Below, piece by piece: positions 1 to 6,029 of a DNA stretch of 45,782 nucleotides. This DNA comes from Candidatus Mediterraneibacter pullistercoris (GTDB lineage Bacteria; Bacillota; Clostridia; Lachnospirales; Lachnospiraceae), in the NCBI GenBank assembly GCA_019116885.1, contig DXAU01000060.1, positions 1 to 45,782 of the forward strand, in the 5' to 3' direction. The stretch's first letter is position 1. Every line of letters begins with the position of its first letter. The notes beneath the pieces were generated by a model, which was given only the letters and a program-made list of their open reading frames with translations, ran no database searches and had not been told where the DNA came from. A program made the position numbers and the translations under genes.

Positions 1-41
1 TATTTGCTGAAATGAACCTTAATATGTACAGGGGAACCATG

Positions 42-59
42 GGATAATGTATCCTTTTT
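42..59 (+). terminator. Weak intrinsic terminator-like hairpin
   Basis: A 5-bp stem (GGATA / TATCC) with a 3-base loop is followed by five T. It would end transcription of a gene lying left of the window. The stem is short, so efficiency is doubtful. Confidence 0.35.
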
Positions 60-92
60 CTGAGATTAAATGATATGGGAAGAAGTATGTAA

Positions 93-653
93 ATGGATAA
101 GAAATTGTCAGAAATGAGTTTGGAAGAACTGTGGCAGTTGTTTCCTATCTTTTTAACAGAGCATCAGGACTGCTGGAAAAACTGGTATGCTGCTGAAAGC
201 GCTTTTTTGATGAAAGTCATTCCTCAGGCTGTGAGAATCAACCATATAGGCAGTACGGCTGTAAGTTCCATTTGGGCGAAATCAATCGTTGATATCCTCA
301 TGGAAGTCCCAAAGGAATGTGATTTATTGAGTGTCAGAGATTTGCTGACAAAAAGTGGCTACATTTGTACGAGTCAGAATACGAATAGGATTTCTTTCGC
401 GAAAGGGTACACAGAGAAAGGCTTTGCTGAAGAAGTATTTCATTTACATTTGAGATACGCCGGAGATAATGATGAATTGTATTTCCGGGATTACCTGATA
501 GAACATTCTGATGTTGCCCACGAATACGAAAAAATGAAGCTAAGGTTATGGAAAAAGTTTGAGCATGACAGAGATGGCTATACAAATGCAAAATCACAGT
601 TTGTCCGGAAATACACAGATAGAGCGAAATTAGCATATGGAAACAGGTACTGA
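93..653 (+). CDS. GrpB family protein (UPF0157, nucleotidyltransferase fold)
   Basis: This 186-residue protein matches the GrpB/UPF0157 family, which has a nucleotidyltransferase-like fold and no settled function. The diagnostic block is the NHIGSTAV motif near residues 50-57, followed by a KSIVDILMEV strand; the family form is roughly HIGSTAVPGLxAKPIIDI. The length is normal for the family. The ATG follows a gggaaga-type ribosome binding site. The gene looks AT-richer than the core genes further right and starts just after a terminator-like hairpin, so it is probably an accessory gene with its own transcription. The nitrilase-family gene starts shortly after its stop and may be co-transcribed. 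Family assignment is firm; the cellular role is unknown. Confidence 0.85.
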   Translation: MDKKLSEMSLEELWQLFPIFLTEHQDCWKNWYAAESAFLMKVIPQAVRINHIGSTAVSSIWAKSIVDILMEVPKECDLLSVRDLLTKSGYICTSQNTNRISFAKGYTEKGFAEEVFHLHLRYAGDNDELYFRDYLIEHSDVAHEYEKMKLRLWKKFEHDRDGYTNAKSQFVRKYTDRAKLAYGNRY

Positions 654-730
654 GCCATGTGAAAGACCTGATAAAGGCTGACTCCGTTTTGAACAGGGTA
701 AAAATAATGGAATGTATGAGGCATGAAAAG

Positions 731-1612
731 ATGAATTTGTTGAAAATAGCTCTGCTGCAGGTCGCTCCCAGCGGCTCATTGAACGGCAATCTTGAGAAGG
801 GAATCCAGTCGTGCAGACTGGCAAAGGAAAAGGGGGCGGACATTGCTTTGTTTCCCGAAATGTGGAGTAACGGCTATAACATCCATGACCGTCCTGCAGA
901 GGAATGGACAGCAGAAGCAATATCAGCCGACAGTGATTTTGTTGTCAGGTTTGGTAATCTTGCCGGAGAACTTGAGATGGCGATTGGCATTACTCTTCTT
1001 GAAAGATATGGGGAAGGCGTCCGAAATACACTGATTCTTTTTGACCGGTTTGGAGAAAAGAAGCTGACTTATGCAAAGGTGCATACGTGTGATTTCAGTG
1101 TGGAGAGAACCCTGACGCCCGGGGAGGAGTTCTATGTCACTGAGCTTGACACAGCGTGCGGTATCGTAAAAGCCGGCGCAATGATCTGCTATGACAGGGA
1201 ATTCCCGGAGAGTGCGAGAATACTGATGCTTCAGGGTGCAGAACTGATCCTTGTTCCCAATGCCTGTCCCATGGAGATCAACCGGCTTTCCCAGCTTCGC
1301 GCAAGAGCGTATGAAAACATGGCTGCAGTCGCCACATGCAACTATCCGGAGACAGTTCCGGACTGCAACGGGAACTCTACGGTTTTTGACGGAGTCGCAT
1401 ATCTCCCGGAAGAGGAAGGTTCGCGTGATACCTGCATCCTGAAAGCAGATGGCAAAGAGGGAATCTATGTCGCCGGACTTGACTTAAAACAGCTCAGGGA
1501 TTACCGGAGAAATGAAGTGCACGGCAATGCGTACCGCCGTCCCCGGAAATATGGAATACTGACAGAGACAAAGGTGTCAGCCCCCTTTATAAGAGAAGAC
1601 CGCCGTCAGTGA
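731..1612 (+). CDS. Carbon-nitrogen hydrolase (nitrilase superfamily)
   Basis: A cytoplasmic amidase/nitrilase-fold enzyme of 293 residues. The catalytic triad is visible: Glu43 in LFPEMW, Lys116 in YAKVHTCDF and Cys153 in MICYDREFPE. The last block, with its YDREFPE signature, resembles the omega-amidase/carbamoylputrescine-amidase branch, but the substrate cannot be read from sequence. I chose the ATG at 731 because family members begin with a strand like LKIALLQ. In-frame starts upstream (GTG 659, ATG 707) would add 24 or 8 residues without family-like sequence, and none has a strong ribosome binding site, so the start is uncertain. It follows the GrpB gene closely and is followed by a gene-poor region. 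Confidence 0.85.
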   Translation: MNLLKIALLQVAPSGSLNGNLEKGIQSCRLAKEKGADIALFPEMWSNGYNIHDRPAEEWTAEAISADSDFVVRFGNLAGELEMAIGITLLERYGEGVRNTLILFDRFGEKKLTYAKVHTCDFSVERTLTPGEEFYVTELDTACGIVKAGAMICYDREFPESARILMLQGAELILVPNACPMEINRLSQLRARAYENMAAVATCNYPETVPDCNGNSTVFDGVAYLPEEEGSRDTCILKADGKEGIYVAGLDLKQLRDYRRNEVHGNAYRRPRKYGILTETKVSAPFIREDRRQ

Positions 1613-1621
1613 AGAAAGGAC

Positions 1622-1650
1622 TTGCCTGGTTATATTTTACATGGTATTAT
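1622..1650 (+). promoter_or_regulatory. Sigma-A type promoter of a short transcription unit
   Basis: TTGCCT (-35, 1622-1627), a 17-bp spacer and TATTAT (-10, 1645-1650). It drives transcription into the gene-poor stretch after the nitrilase-family gene. The start would be near 1657, just ahead of a strong AGGGAGGTGG ribosome binding site at 1668-1676. Confidence 0.5.
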
Positions 1651-1680
1651 AGTTAGAGTTAAAGCAAGGGAGGTGGCTTG

Positions 1681-1701
1681 ATGTCGGCTGTTCGCAGATA
1701 A
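1681..1701 (+). CDS. Very short leader-like ORF (6 codons)
   Basis: A near-ideal ribosome binding site (AGGGAGGTGG) is followed 4 bases later by ATG and then a six-residue frame (MSAVRR) ending in TAA at 1699-1701. It lies directly downstream of a good promoter. It could be a leader peptide, the stub of a decayed small gene, or chance. The unusually strong ribosome binding site is the main argument that something is, or was, translated here. Confidence 0.25.
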   Translation: MSAVRR

Positions 1702-1714
1702 TAAGGACGATAAT

Positions 1715-1792
1715 ATGATCTCATCATCAGCGCATACGATGAGTTTTTTGTTGTACCTGTTTGCGGATAGATCCATCAGGCTGGCTTCATGA
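1715..1792 (+). CDS. Possible 25-residue small protein
   Basis: ATG at 1715 is preceded 7 bases upstream by AAGGA (1703-1707). The frame of 25 residues has a hydrophobic centre (MSFLLYLFA) and ends at TGA 1790-1792. It begins just after the six-codon frame on the same presumed transcript. No homologue is recognised. A weak terminator hairpin lies inside it, which argues against it being a stable coding unit. Confidence 0.2.
   Translation: MISSSAHTMSFLLYLFADRSIRLAS
1720..1749 (+). terminator. Weak intrinsic terminator
   Basis: CTCATC (1720-1725) pairs with GATGAG (1738-1743) across a 12-base loop and is followed by six T. With the promoter at 1622-1650 it would define a transcript of about 90 bases. 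The 6-bp stem is modest. Confidence 0.35.
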
Positions 1793-1832
1793 ATAAAGGC
1801 AGTTTTTATTTGTGTTTCACAAAGAGGAGAGA

Positions 1833-1919
1833 ATGAGTATCACCAGTTTCCGGCTGGATGATACTGTAACAGTCTGCTGTGAACAATACGGAGACAGGTA
1901 TACAGATGACTCAGAGTAA
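1833..1919 (+). CDS. Possible 28-residue small protein, antitoxin-like start
   Basis: A short frame with a well-placed ribosome binding site (AAGAGGAGAG) just before the ATG encodes 28 residues and stops at TAA 1917-1919, inside the following terminator hairpin. Its first ten residues, MSITSFRLDD, resemble the opening strand of ribbon-helix-helix antitoxins of the RelB/DinJ type (MxxTSFRxDx), but the rest does not continue as that fold. It may be the remnant of an antitoxin gene or an independent micro-protein. The assignment is inference from ten residues. Confidence 0.3.
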   Translation: MSITSFRLDDTVTVCCEQYGDRYTDDSE

Positions 1920-1936
1920 TGGGTCATCTGTTTTTT
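1901..1936 (+). terminator. Intrinsic terminator
   Basis: CAGATGACTC pairs with GGGTCATCTG (one G-T pair, loop of 8) and is followed by six T. It closes the transcript carrying the 28-residue frame and is immediately followed by the dispersed repeat. Confidence 0.8.
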
Positions 1937-2030
1937 GCGTGGGCGACGAGACAAAGTCCGGGCTTGCCCGGAACCTTGGCGGCCTCTGACAATCCCGGAA
2001 TGTGCCTTTTGGTACTTGCGGTGATTAGCC
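1937..2030 (+). repeat. Dispersed structured repeat, copy 1
   Basis: This block aligns without gaps to 31477-31570: including the T tract, about 77 of the first 90 positions (1931-2020 against 31471-31560) agree by hand count. It begins GCGTGGGCGACGAG right after a terminator T tract and ends about 35 bases before the next gene. It can fold into two hairpins. The first is a CAAAGTCCGGG arm against CCCGGAACCTTGG. The second is centred on GTGCC TTTT GGTAC. No protein is coded across it on either strand in a credible way. Its function is unknown. Confidence 0.75.
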
Positions 2031-2065
2031 GTAATATATTTATCACAACAGGGAGGAGAACTGTC

Positions 2066-2437
2066 ATGAAAGAACATGAGCAGAATAAGTTTATATGTCA
2101 CAATTGCGGATGGATCCCATCATCAGGTATGAGTGCCGAAGAGCTGGATCACTGCCCGAACTGTCTGTCAGGCATCCATAAAGAGGACGAAGACGGGTAT
2201 GAATGTGGCGGAATATTTGAAGCGGTTGGTATATGGGTAAAGGCGGAGAATGAATGGAACATTATTCAGAGATGCAGTTTTTGCGGTGAGATGAGACTTG
2301 CGCCTATGGCGGAATATGACAGCCGCATCAAAATTCTGTCGATTGCATCAAAGCCTATGGCGTCGCCGCCTTTTCCGGTCGACAAACTGGAGGAACTGAC
2401 GAAGATGATGGGAGGACAGGGGAATTTGAACAGATAG
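2066..2437 (+). CDS. RNHCP-domain zinc-ribbon protein, copy A
   Basis: A 123-residue protein built on paired cysteines: CHNCGW near residue 12, a HCPNC block near residue 30, and CSFCGE near residue 73. Layout and spacing match RNHCP-domain proteins, a small family of unknown function that probably binds zinc. In this copy the arginine and asparagine of the signature are replaced (EELDHCPNC), while its neighbour keeps the exact motif. ATG 2066 follows a strong GGGAGGAG site; the longer frame upstream runs through the dispersed repeat and was not used. A second family member starts 22 bases after the stop, so the two are a tandem pair, almost certainly one operon. Confidence 0.8.
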   Translation: MKEHEQNKFICHNCGWIPSSGMSAEELDHCPNCLSGIHKEDEDGYECGGIFEAVGIWVKAENEWNIIQRCSFCGEMRLAPMAEYDSRIKILSIASKPMASPPFPVDKLEELTKMMGGQGNLNR

Positions 2438-2459
2438 AGATGAAAGAGAGAAGAATAAA

Positions 2460-2876
2460 ATGAACAGAGAAAATAAAAGAAGAAAGTATGACAAAAAATA
2501 TTTTAAAACGCATCCGTGTACAGACTCATTCATATGTAAAGTCTGCGGATGGCCGGTCGTATCGGCGGGGGCGGGAAGCAGTCACAGAAATCACTGTCCG
2601 AACTGTCTGCACAGCATACATCTGGACAACGAACCAGGTGACCGGTCCTCTGACTGCCATGGACGCATGGAACCGATCGGAGTGTGGGTGAGAAAAAATG
2701 GGGAGTGGGCTGTTATCCACAGATGCTCCAGATGTGGGAAAGCAGGATCAAACCGTGTGGCAGCGGATGACAACCCGATGAAGCTGATGGCGCTTGCAAT
2801 GCGTCCGTTTGGGAGCCAAATGATATCCAGGACGGACATAAAAAAGATGACTGAGTCAATGGAAGAGACGCGGTAG
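2460..2876 (+). CDS. RNHCP-domain zinc-ribbon protein, copy B
   Basis: A 138-residue paralogue of the preceding gene. It carries CKVCGW, the complete signature SHRNHCPNC, the GVWVRKNGEW strand and CSRCGK in the same order. Its basic N-terminal extension (about the first 20 residues, rich in Arg and Lys) is absent from the first copy. Four cysteine pairs suggest bound zinc, and the basic tail could contact nucleic acid, though that is inference. The transcript ends at the strong hairpin at 2893-2930. Function is unknown. Confidence 0.85.
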   Translation: MNRENKRRKYDKKYFKTHPCTDSFICKVCGWPVVSAGAGSSHRNHCPNCLHSIHLDNEPGDRSSDCHGRMEPIGVWVRKNGEWAVIHRCSRCGKAGSNRVAADDNPMKLMALAMRPFGSQMISRTDIKKMTESMEETR

Positions 2877-2892
2877 AGCCCGCGGGGAAGCG

Positions 2893-2930
2893 AAAATGGG
2901 GACTGCTCATAGCATGGCAGTCCCCATTTT
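2893..2930 (+). terminator. Intrinsic terminator, probably bidirectional
   Basis: AAAATGGGGACTG pairs with CAGTCCCCATTTT; the A run on the left arm and T run on the right arm make it symmetrical. It ends the RNHCP pair. Confidence 0.85.
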
Positions 2931-2997
2931 GTGATAAGAAATGCAGTTTTACAGCAAAAGATAAGGATGATTTCCTGCTTTCAGAACGCTTACAGCC

Positions 2998-3024
2998 TTT
3001 AGTTTCTTGACTTTACGCCGATAG
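2998..3024 (+). promoter_or_regulatory. Possible sigma-D (flagellar-type) promoter
   Basis: GCCGATAG at 3017-3024 is close to the sigma-D -10 consensus GCCGATAT. TTTA lies 15 bases upstream, where TAAA is expected, so only the -10 half is convincing. An alternative housekeeping reading (TTGACT at 3007 and TATAAA) has only 12 bases between boxes, too short. Confidence 0.3.
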
Positions 3025-3090
3025 TATAAATAACAGGCAGTTTGGAAAAGGGATGATTTCTGGATTCAATCAGGAACGGAGGCAGAGCTG

Positions 3091-4248
3091 ATGTCAAGAA
3101 TCAGAAATTTAGGAGAAAATGAGTTTACAGCGTCAGTACGGTTTCGGGATACATACAACAGTGCGGCAGGCAATATAGACAGAACAGGACGGAATGAAAG
3201 CGTTAAAACAGATACTGTCGTACTTCAGCAGACTTCCCAGGCGAAAAAGCAGGTGGAAGAGCTTTTTGGAGAATTCTTAAAACGTCTTGAAAAAGCATAT
3301 CCGGAGCTTCAGATTGTGGTATCGGATAACAGGACAGGAAGTGAACAGGATCTGCTTGCACGGACATTGCAGGAGATGAAAGACGGATATGTTTTATTTC
3401 TGTCCAGAGACTTTATGGAAGGCCTCTCTTCAGGTGAGGAAACATATCGGATCAAGACACGGGCTGTCCTGGACGCGGTGAGACGGCTGGGCGCTTACCG
3501 GGATGGAGCCGGAGTCTGGCTGCAGGAGGATGCGGCTGTTTTTCTGTCAAGAAAGCCGGAAGAAAAGAAAGATAACAAATCGTGGATACAGGACTGGTGC
3601 CAGCGTCAGGAACAGCAGATGTCCGATATGATGCCGTCGCCGTCGGAGCAGGAAGTGTTCAGGTCAAAAGCGATCAGTACCGCATACTATCAGTCTGCCA
3701 CGGCCTATTCACGTCTTGCCAGAGCAAAGACCAAATCATCAGCTCAGACCGTCATGACAGAGATCAGGCAGAGTATCAGCAGCCTGAAACTTCTGACTGC
3801 CTATGGAGATGACAAGATGCGTGAAAAAGCGAAAAAGGCCATAAAGTCTTTGGAGAAACTTTTACTGCGTGCAAACAGAAAAATCAGAAGATTTGATGAG
3901 GAAAGGCTTACAGATATCAGAAGAAAGAAAGCACAGGAAAAAGGAGAGGCGGAAAGGGCGCTGCAGGCAGCGCTTGAACTGAAAAAAAGACAGACATCGC
4001 GCGCCATAGGAGACGGCGTGATCCGGACAGAAGGCCGTCTCAATAACATAGATATACCCGGATACAGAAACCGGCTGAGAGACGACTGGATAAAGAGACA
4101 ATACAGAACTTCTTATGATGACTGGGTAACGTCCGTTCCGGTCAATACGACTATGGCAGCAGATATGATGTTGTCTGCTGCAGAATTTGCATCAGCAGAC
4201 GTGGCAGCTCCGGAAGGATTCCAGATAGCAGAAGTGATGACTTTCTGA
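3091..4248 (+). CDS. Unrecognised 385-residue protein with coiled coil
   Basis: I do not recognise this protein. It starts at ATG 3091 behind GGAGGCAGAG. It has no signal peptide or membrane segment. Residues about 50-110 form a compact mixed block (FLKRLEKAYPELQIVVSD, then a KDGYVLFLSRDFMEGL strand-helix). Residues about 230-310 are a highly charged, probably helical coiled-coil stretch rich in Lys, Arg and Glu. The last 40 residues are Ala/Met-rich, contain several Asp and Glu, and end in VMTF. It stands alone, after a terminator and before a decayed repressor gene, with a possible sigma-D-like promoter in front. Structural or appendage-associated roles are possible but not supported by any motif. 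Confidence 0.75.
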   Translation: MSRIRNLGENEFTASVRFRDTYNSAAGNIDRTGRNESVKTDTVVLQQTSQAKKQVEELFGEFLKRLEKAYPELQIVVSDNRTGSEQDLLARTLQEMKDGYVLFLSRDFMEGLSSGEETYRIKTRAVLDAVRRLGAYRDGAGVWLQEDAAVFLSRKPEEKKDNKSWIQDWCQRQEQQMSDMMPSPSEQEVFRSKAISTAYYQSATAYSRLARAKTKSSAQTVMTEIRQSISSLKLLTAYGDDKMREKAKKAIKSLEKLLLRANRKIRRFDEERLTDIRRKKAQEKGEAERALQAALELKKRQTSRAIGDGVIRTEGRLNNIDIPGYRNRLRDDWIKRQYRTSYDDWVTSVPVNTTMAADMMLSAAEFASADVAAPEGFQIAEVMTF

Positions 4249-4268
4249 AGAGCTGCCCGGGCTGCGGC

Positions 4269-4410
4269 CTATTTTTTTCTCGGATACGTCCGCTTTTCAT
4301 TTGTCAGACCGACAAGATAATCGATGCTTACATTATAGAATTCAGAACGTTTTATAAGCAGTACAAAGACGGGCAGAATATTACGGGAAGAAAAAGAACC
4401 GTCAGTCTGA
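4269..4410 (-). pseudogene. C-terminal remnant of a Cro/CI (Xre-type) HTH regulator
   Basis: Read on the minus strand, this stretch encodes IKRSEFYNVSIDYLVGLTN followed by EKRTYPRKK and TAG (complement of 4269-4271). That is the standard end of an Xre-family repressor, where family members read roughly LADYFNVSIDYLLGRTD. The frame stays open to about 4410, but upstream residues no longer look like a helix-turn-helix and no start is seen. The DNA-binding half is therefore gone. This is a clear relic of a phage-type or accessory regulator in a 345-bp region with no other gene. Confidence 0.6.
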
Positions 4411-4495
4411 AAATAAAAAAGCCGGAAACAAGGAGCGCGTGTACAACGCGTTCTTCTTGTATTGGGAAATATTTATATGGTTTCTTCTTTTTCTA

Positions 4496-4524
4496 TTGCG
4501 TTTCTGAATTTATGATATTATACT
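4496..4524 (+). promoter_or_regulatory. Sigma-A type promoter of the MBOAT-DHHW operon
   Basis: TTGCGT (-35, 4496-4501), a 17-bp spacer and TATACT (-10, 4519-4524). Transcription would begin near 4531. Confidence 0.6.
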
Positions 4525-4549
4525 GGTAACATTGAGATTTGTAGAATCT

Positions 4550-4556
4550 TGTCGAA
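4550..4556 (+). promoter_or_regulatory. Candidate Spo0A box
   Basis: TGTCGAA, in the context CTTGTCGAAAAAT, equals the Spo0A box consensus. It lies about 20 bases downstream of the presumed transcription start, a position where bound Spo0A would repress. One 7-mer can occur by chance. Confidence 0.4.
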
Positions 4557-4593
4557 AAATACTTTCTGTAATACAGAAGGGGGATTCTTGATT

Positions 4594-6015
4594 ATGGTTT
4601 TTTCAAGCCTTATTTTTTTGTTTGTATTTTTCGCCCTGAACCTGGCAGTGTATCACCTGGTGAGCGATAAGTACAAAAATAAGGTTCTTCTTATATTTTC
4701 ACTGATCTTCTATGCATGGGGCGGTCCAGCTTATCTGCTGCTTTTAGTGGGAGAGACACTTGCAAGCTGGTTTTTTGCCAGGAAGATAGAGAGCGCGGAA
4801 AATAAACGTACCAGAAAACTGTATATGTTCGGAGAATGTATCGTTCTCCTTGGACTGCTCGGGTATTTTAAATATGCGGTGTTTTTCCTGGAGAATTTCA
4901 GGATGCTGTTCGGAGTTCCTGAGACAATCCCTAACATTGTGCTGCCGATTGGCATTTCGTTTTACACATTCCAGCTTCTATCTTATGTCGTGGATGTGTA
5001 CCGAAAGGAGATTAAGGCTCAGCCGGTTTTCTGGAAACTGCTTTTGTACTCCAGTCTTTTTCATCAGTGTATTGCCGGCCCCATTGTCCGCTATGAGACA
5101 GTTGCCAATGAGATCGACCAGCGCAGGGTTACACAGACAGATGTCTACGCGGGGGTCCGGAGATTCTGCATCGGCCTTGCGAAGAAAGCGATCCTTGCAA
5201 ATTCATGCGCAGAGATTGCCGATTCCCTGATTATGCCGGGGAGTGAAACTCTCGCGGTGCAGACCACGATGGGACTGTGGCTGGGCATGCTTGCCTATAT
5301 GCTCCAGATATATCTGGACTTTTCAGCTTATTCGGATATGGCGCTCGGCATGGGGCGTATGATTGGCTTTCACTACCTTGAGAATTTCAACTATCCGTAT
5401 ACCGCGCGATCCGTACAGGACTTCTGGCGGAGATGGCATATATCCCTGAGCACTTTTTTTCGGGATTATATTTATATTCCGCTTGGCGGAAACCGCTGCT
5501 CCACAGGCAGATACATCCGTAATATGGCAATTGTATGGTTTCTTACTGGTATGTGGCACGGGGCGAGCTGGAATTATATTTTATGGGGAATCTATTATCT
5601 TATATTCCTTCTGCTGGAACATTTTGTTATCCGGGAGAGGATACCAGGCCTGCTTAAATACGTGTATACATTACTGGTCATATTCTTTGGCTGGGTGATT
5701 TTTAAGTTTGAGAATCTAGGTGAACTGGAATCTGTTCTGACAGGTCTGTTTGGCATCGGCACGTCAGGATTTCTTGGTATGGAGGTCAGTACGGTGCTCC
5801 TTGGAAATATCTTCCTGCTGATTTTTGCATCGATCGCATGTACGCCTCTGGGGAAGACGGTTCGTCAGAGCCTGGCCCGGCTCGGGACGCGCAGCAGAGC
5901 CGCTTTTGCGGTCTTTAATATTACGGAGATGATTATTCCGCCGCTTTTGCTGATATTGTCTGTGCTGGCTCTGATCGGCAACAGTTACAATCCGTTTTTG
6001 TATTTTCAATTTTAA
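4594..6015 (+). CDS. MBOAT-family O-acyltransferase (AlgI/DltB-like)
   Basis: A polytopic membrane protein of 473 residues that transfers acyl (usually acetyl) groups to a polymer outside the cell. Family blocks are clear: IAGPIVRYETV near residue 160; SAYSDMALGMGRMIGF with NFNYPYTARSVQDFWRRWH near 245-280; FRDYIYIPLGGNR; and TGMWHGASWNY, where His322 is the expected catalytic histidine. ATG 4594 is placed about 10 bases after AGAAGGGGG; TTG 4588 in the same frame is also possible. The longer upstream frame would start before the ribosome binding site. The DHHW gene follows 14 bases later, the usual partner of AlgI-type enzymes. The acceptor polymer cannot be told. Confidence 0.9.
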   Translation: MVFSSLIFLFVFFALNLAVYHLVSDKYKNKVLLIFSLIFYAWGGPAYLLLLVGETLASWFFARKIESAENKRTRKLYMFGECIVLLGLLGYFKYAVFFLENFRMLFGVPETIPNIVLPIGISFYTFQLLSYVVDVYRKEIKAQPVFWKLLLYSSLFHQCIAGPIVRYETVANEIDQRRVTQTDVYAGVRRFCIGLAKKAILANSCAEIADSLIMPGSETLAVQTTMGLWLGMLAYMLQIYLDFSAYSDMALGMGRMIGFHYLENFNYPYTARSVQDFWRRWHISLSTFFRDYIYIPLGGNRCSTGRYIRNMAIVWFLTGMWHGASWNYILWGIYYLIFLLLEHFVIRERIPGLLKYVYTLLVIFFGWVIFKFENLGELESVLTGLFGIGTSGFLGMEVSTVLLGNIFLLIFASIACTPLGKTVRQSLARLGTRSRAAFAVFNITEMIIPPLLLILSVLALIGNSYNPFLYFQF

Positions 6016-6029
6016 GGAGCTTCTAGTCG

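Noticed and set aside
1817-2101. Antisense frames across the dispersed repeats (also near 31439-31797) that share similar peptide sequence
   Set aside because: The likeness comes from the repeated DNA itself. The frames lack ribosome binding sites and run through terminator hairpins, so I treat the DNA as a non-coding repeat.
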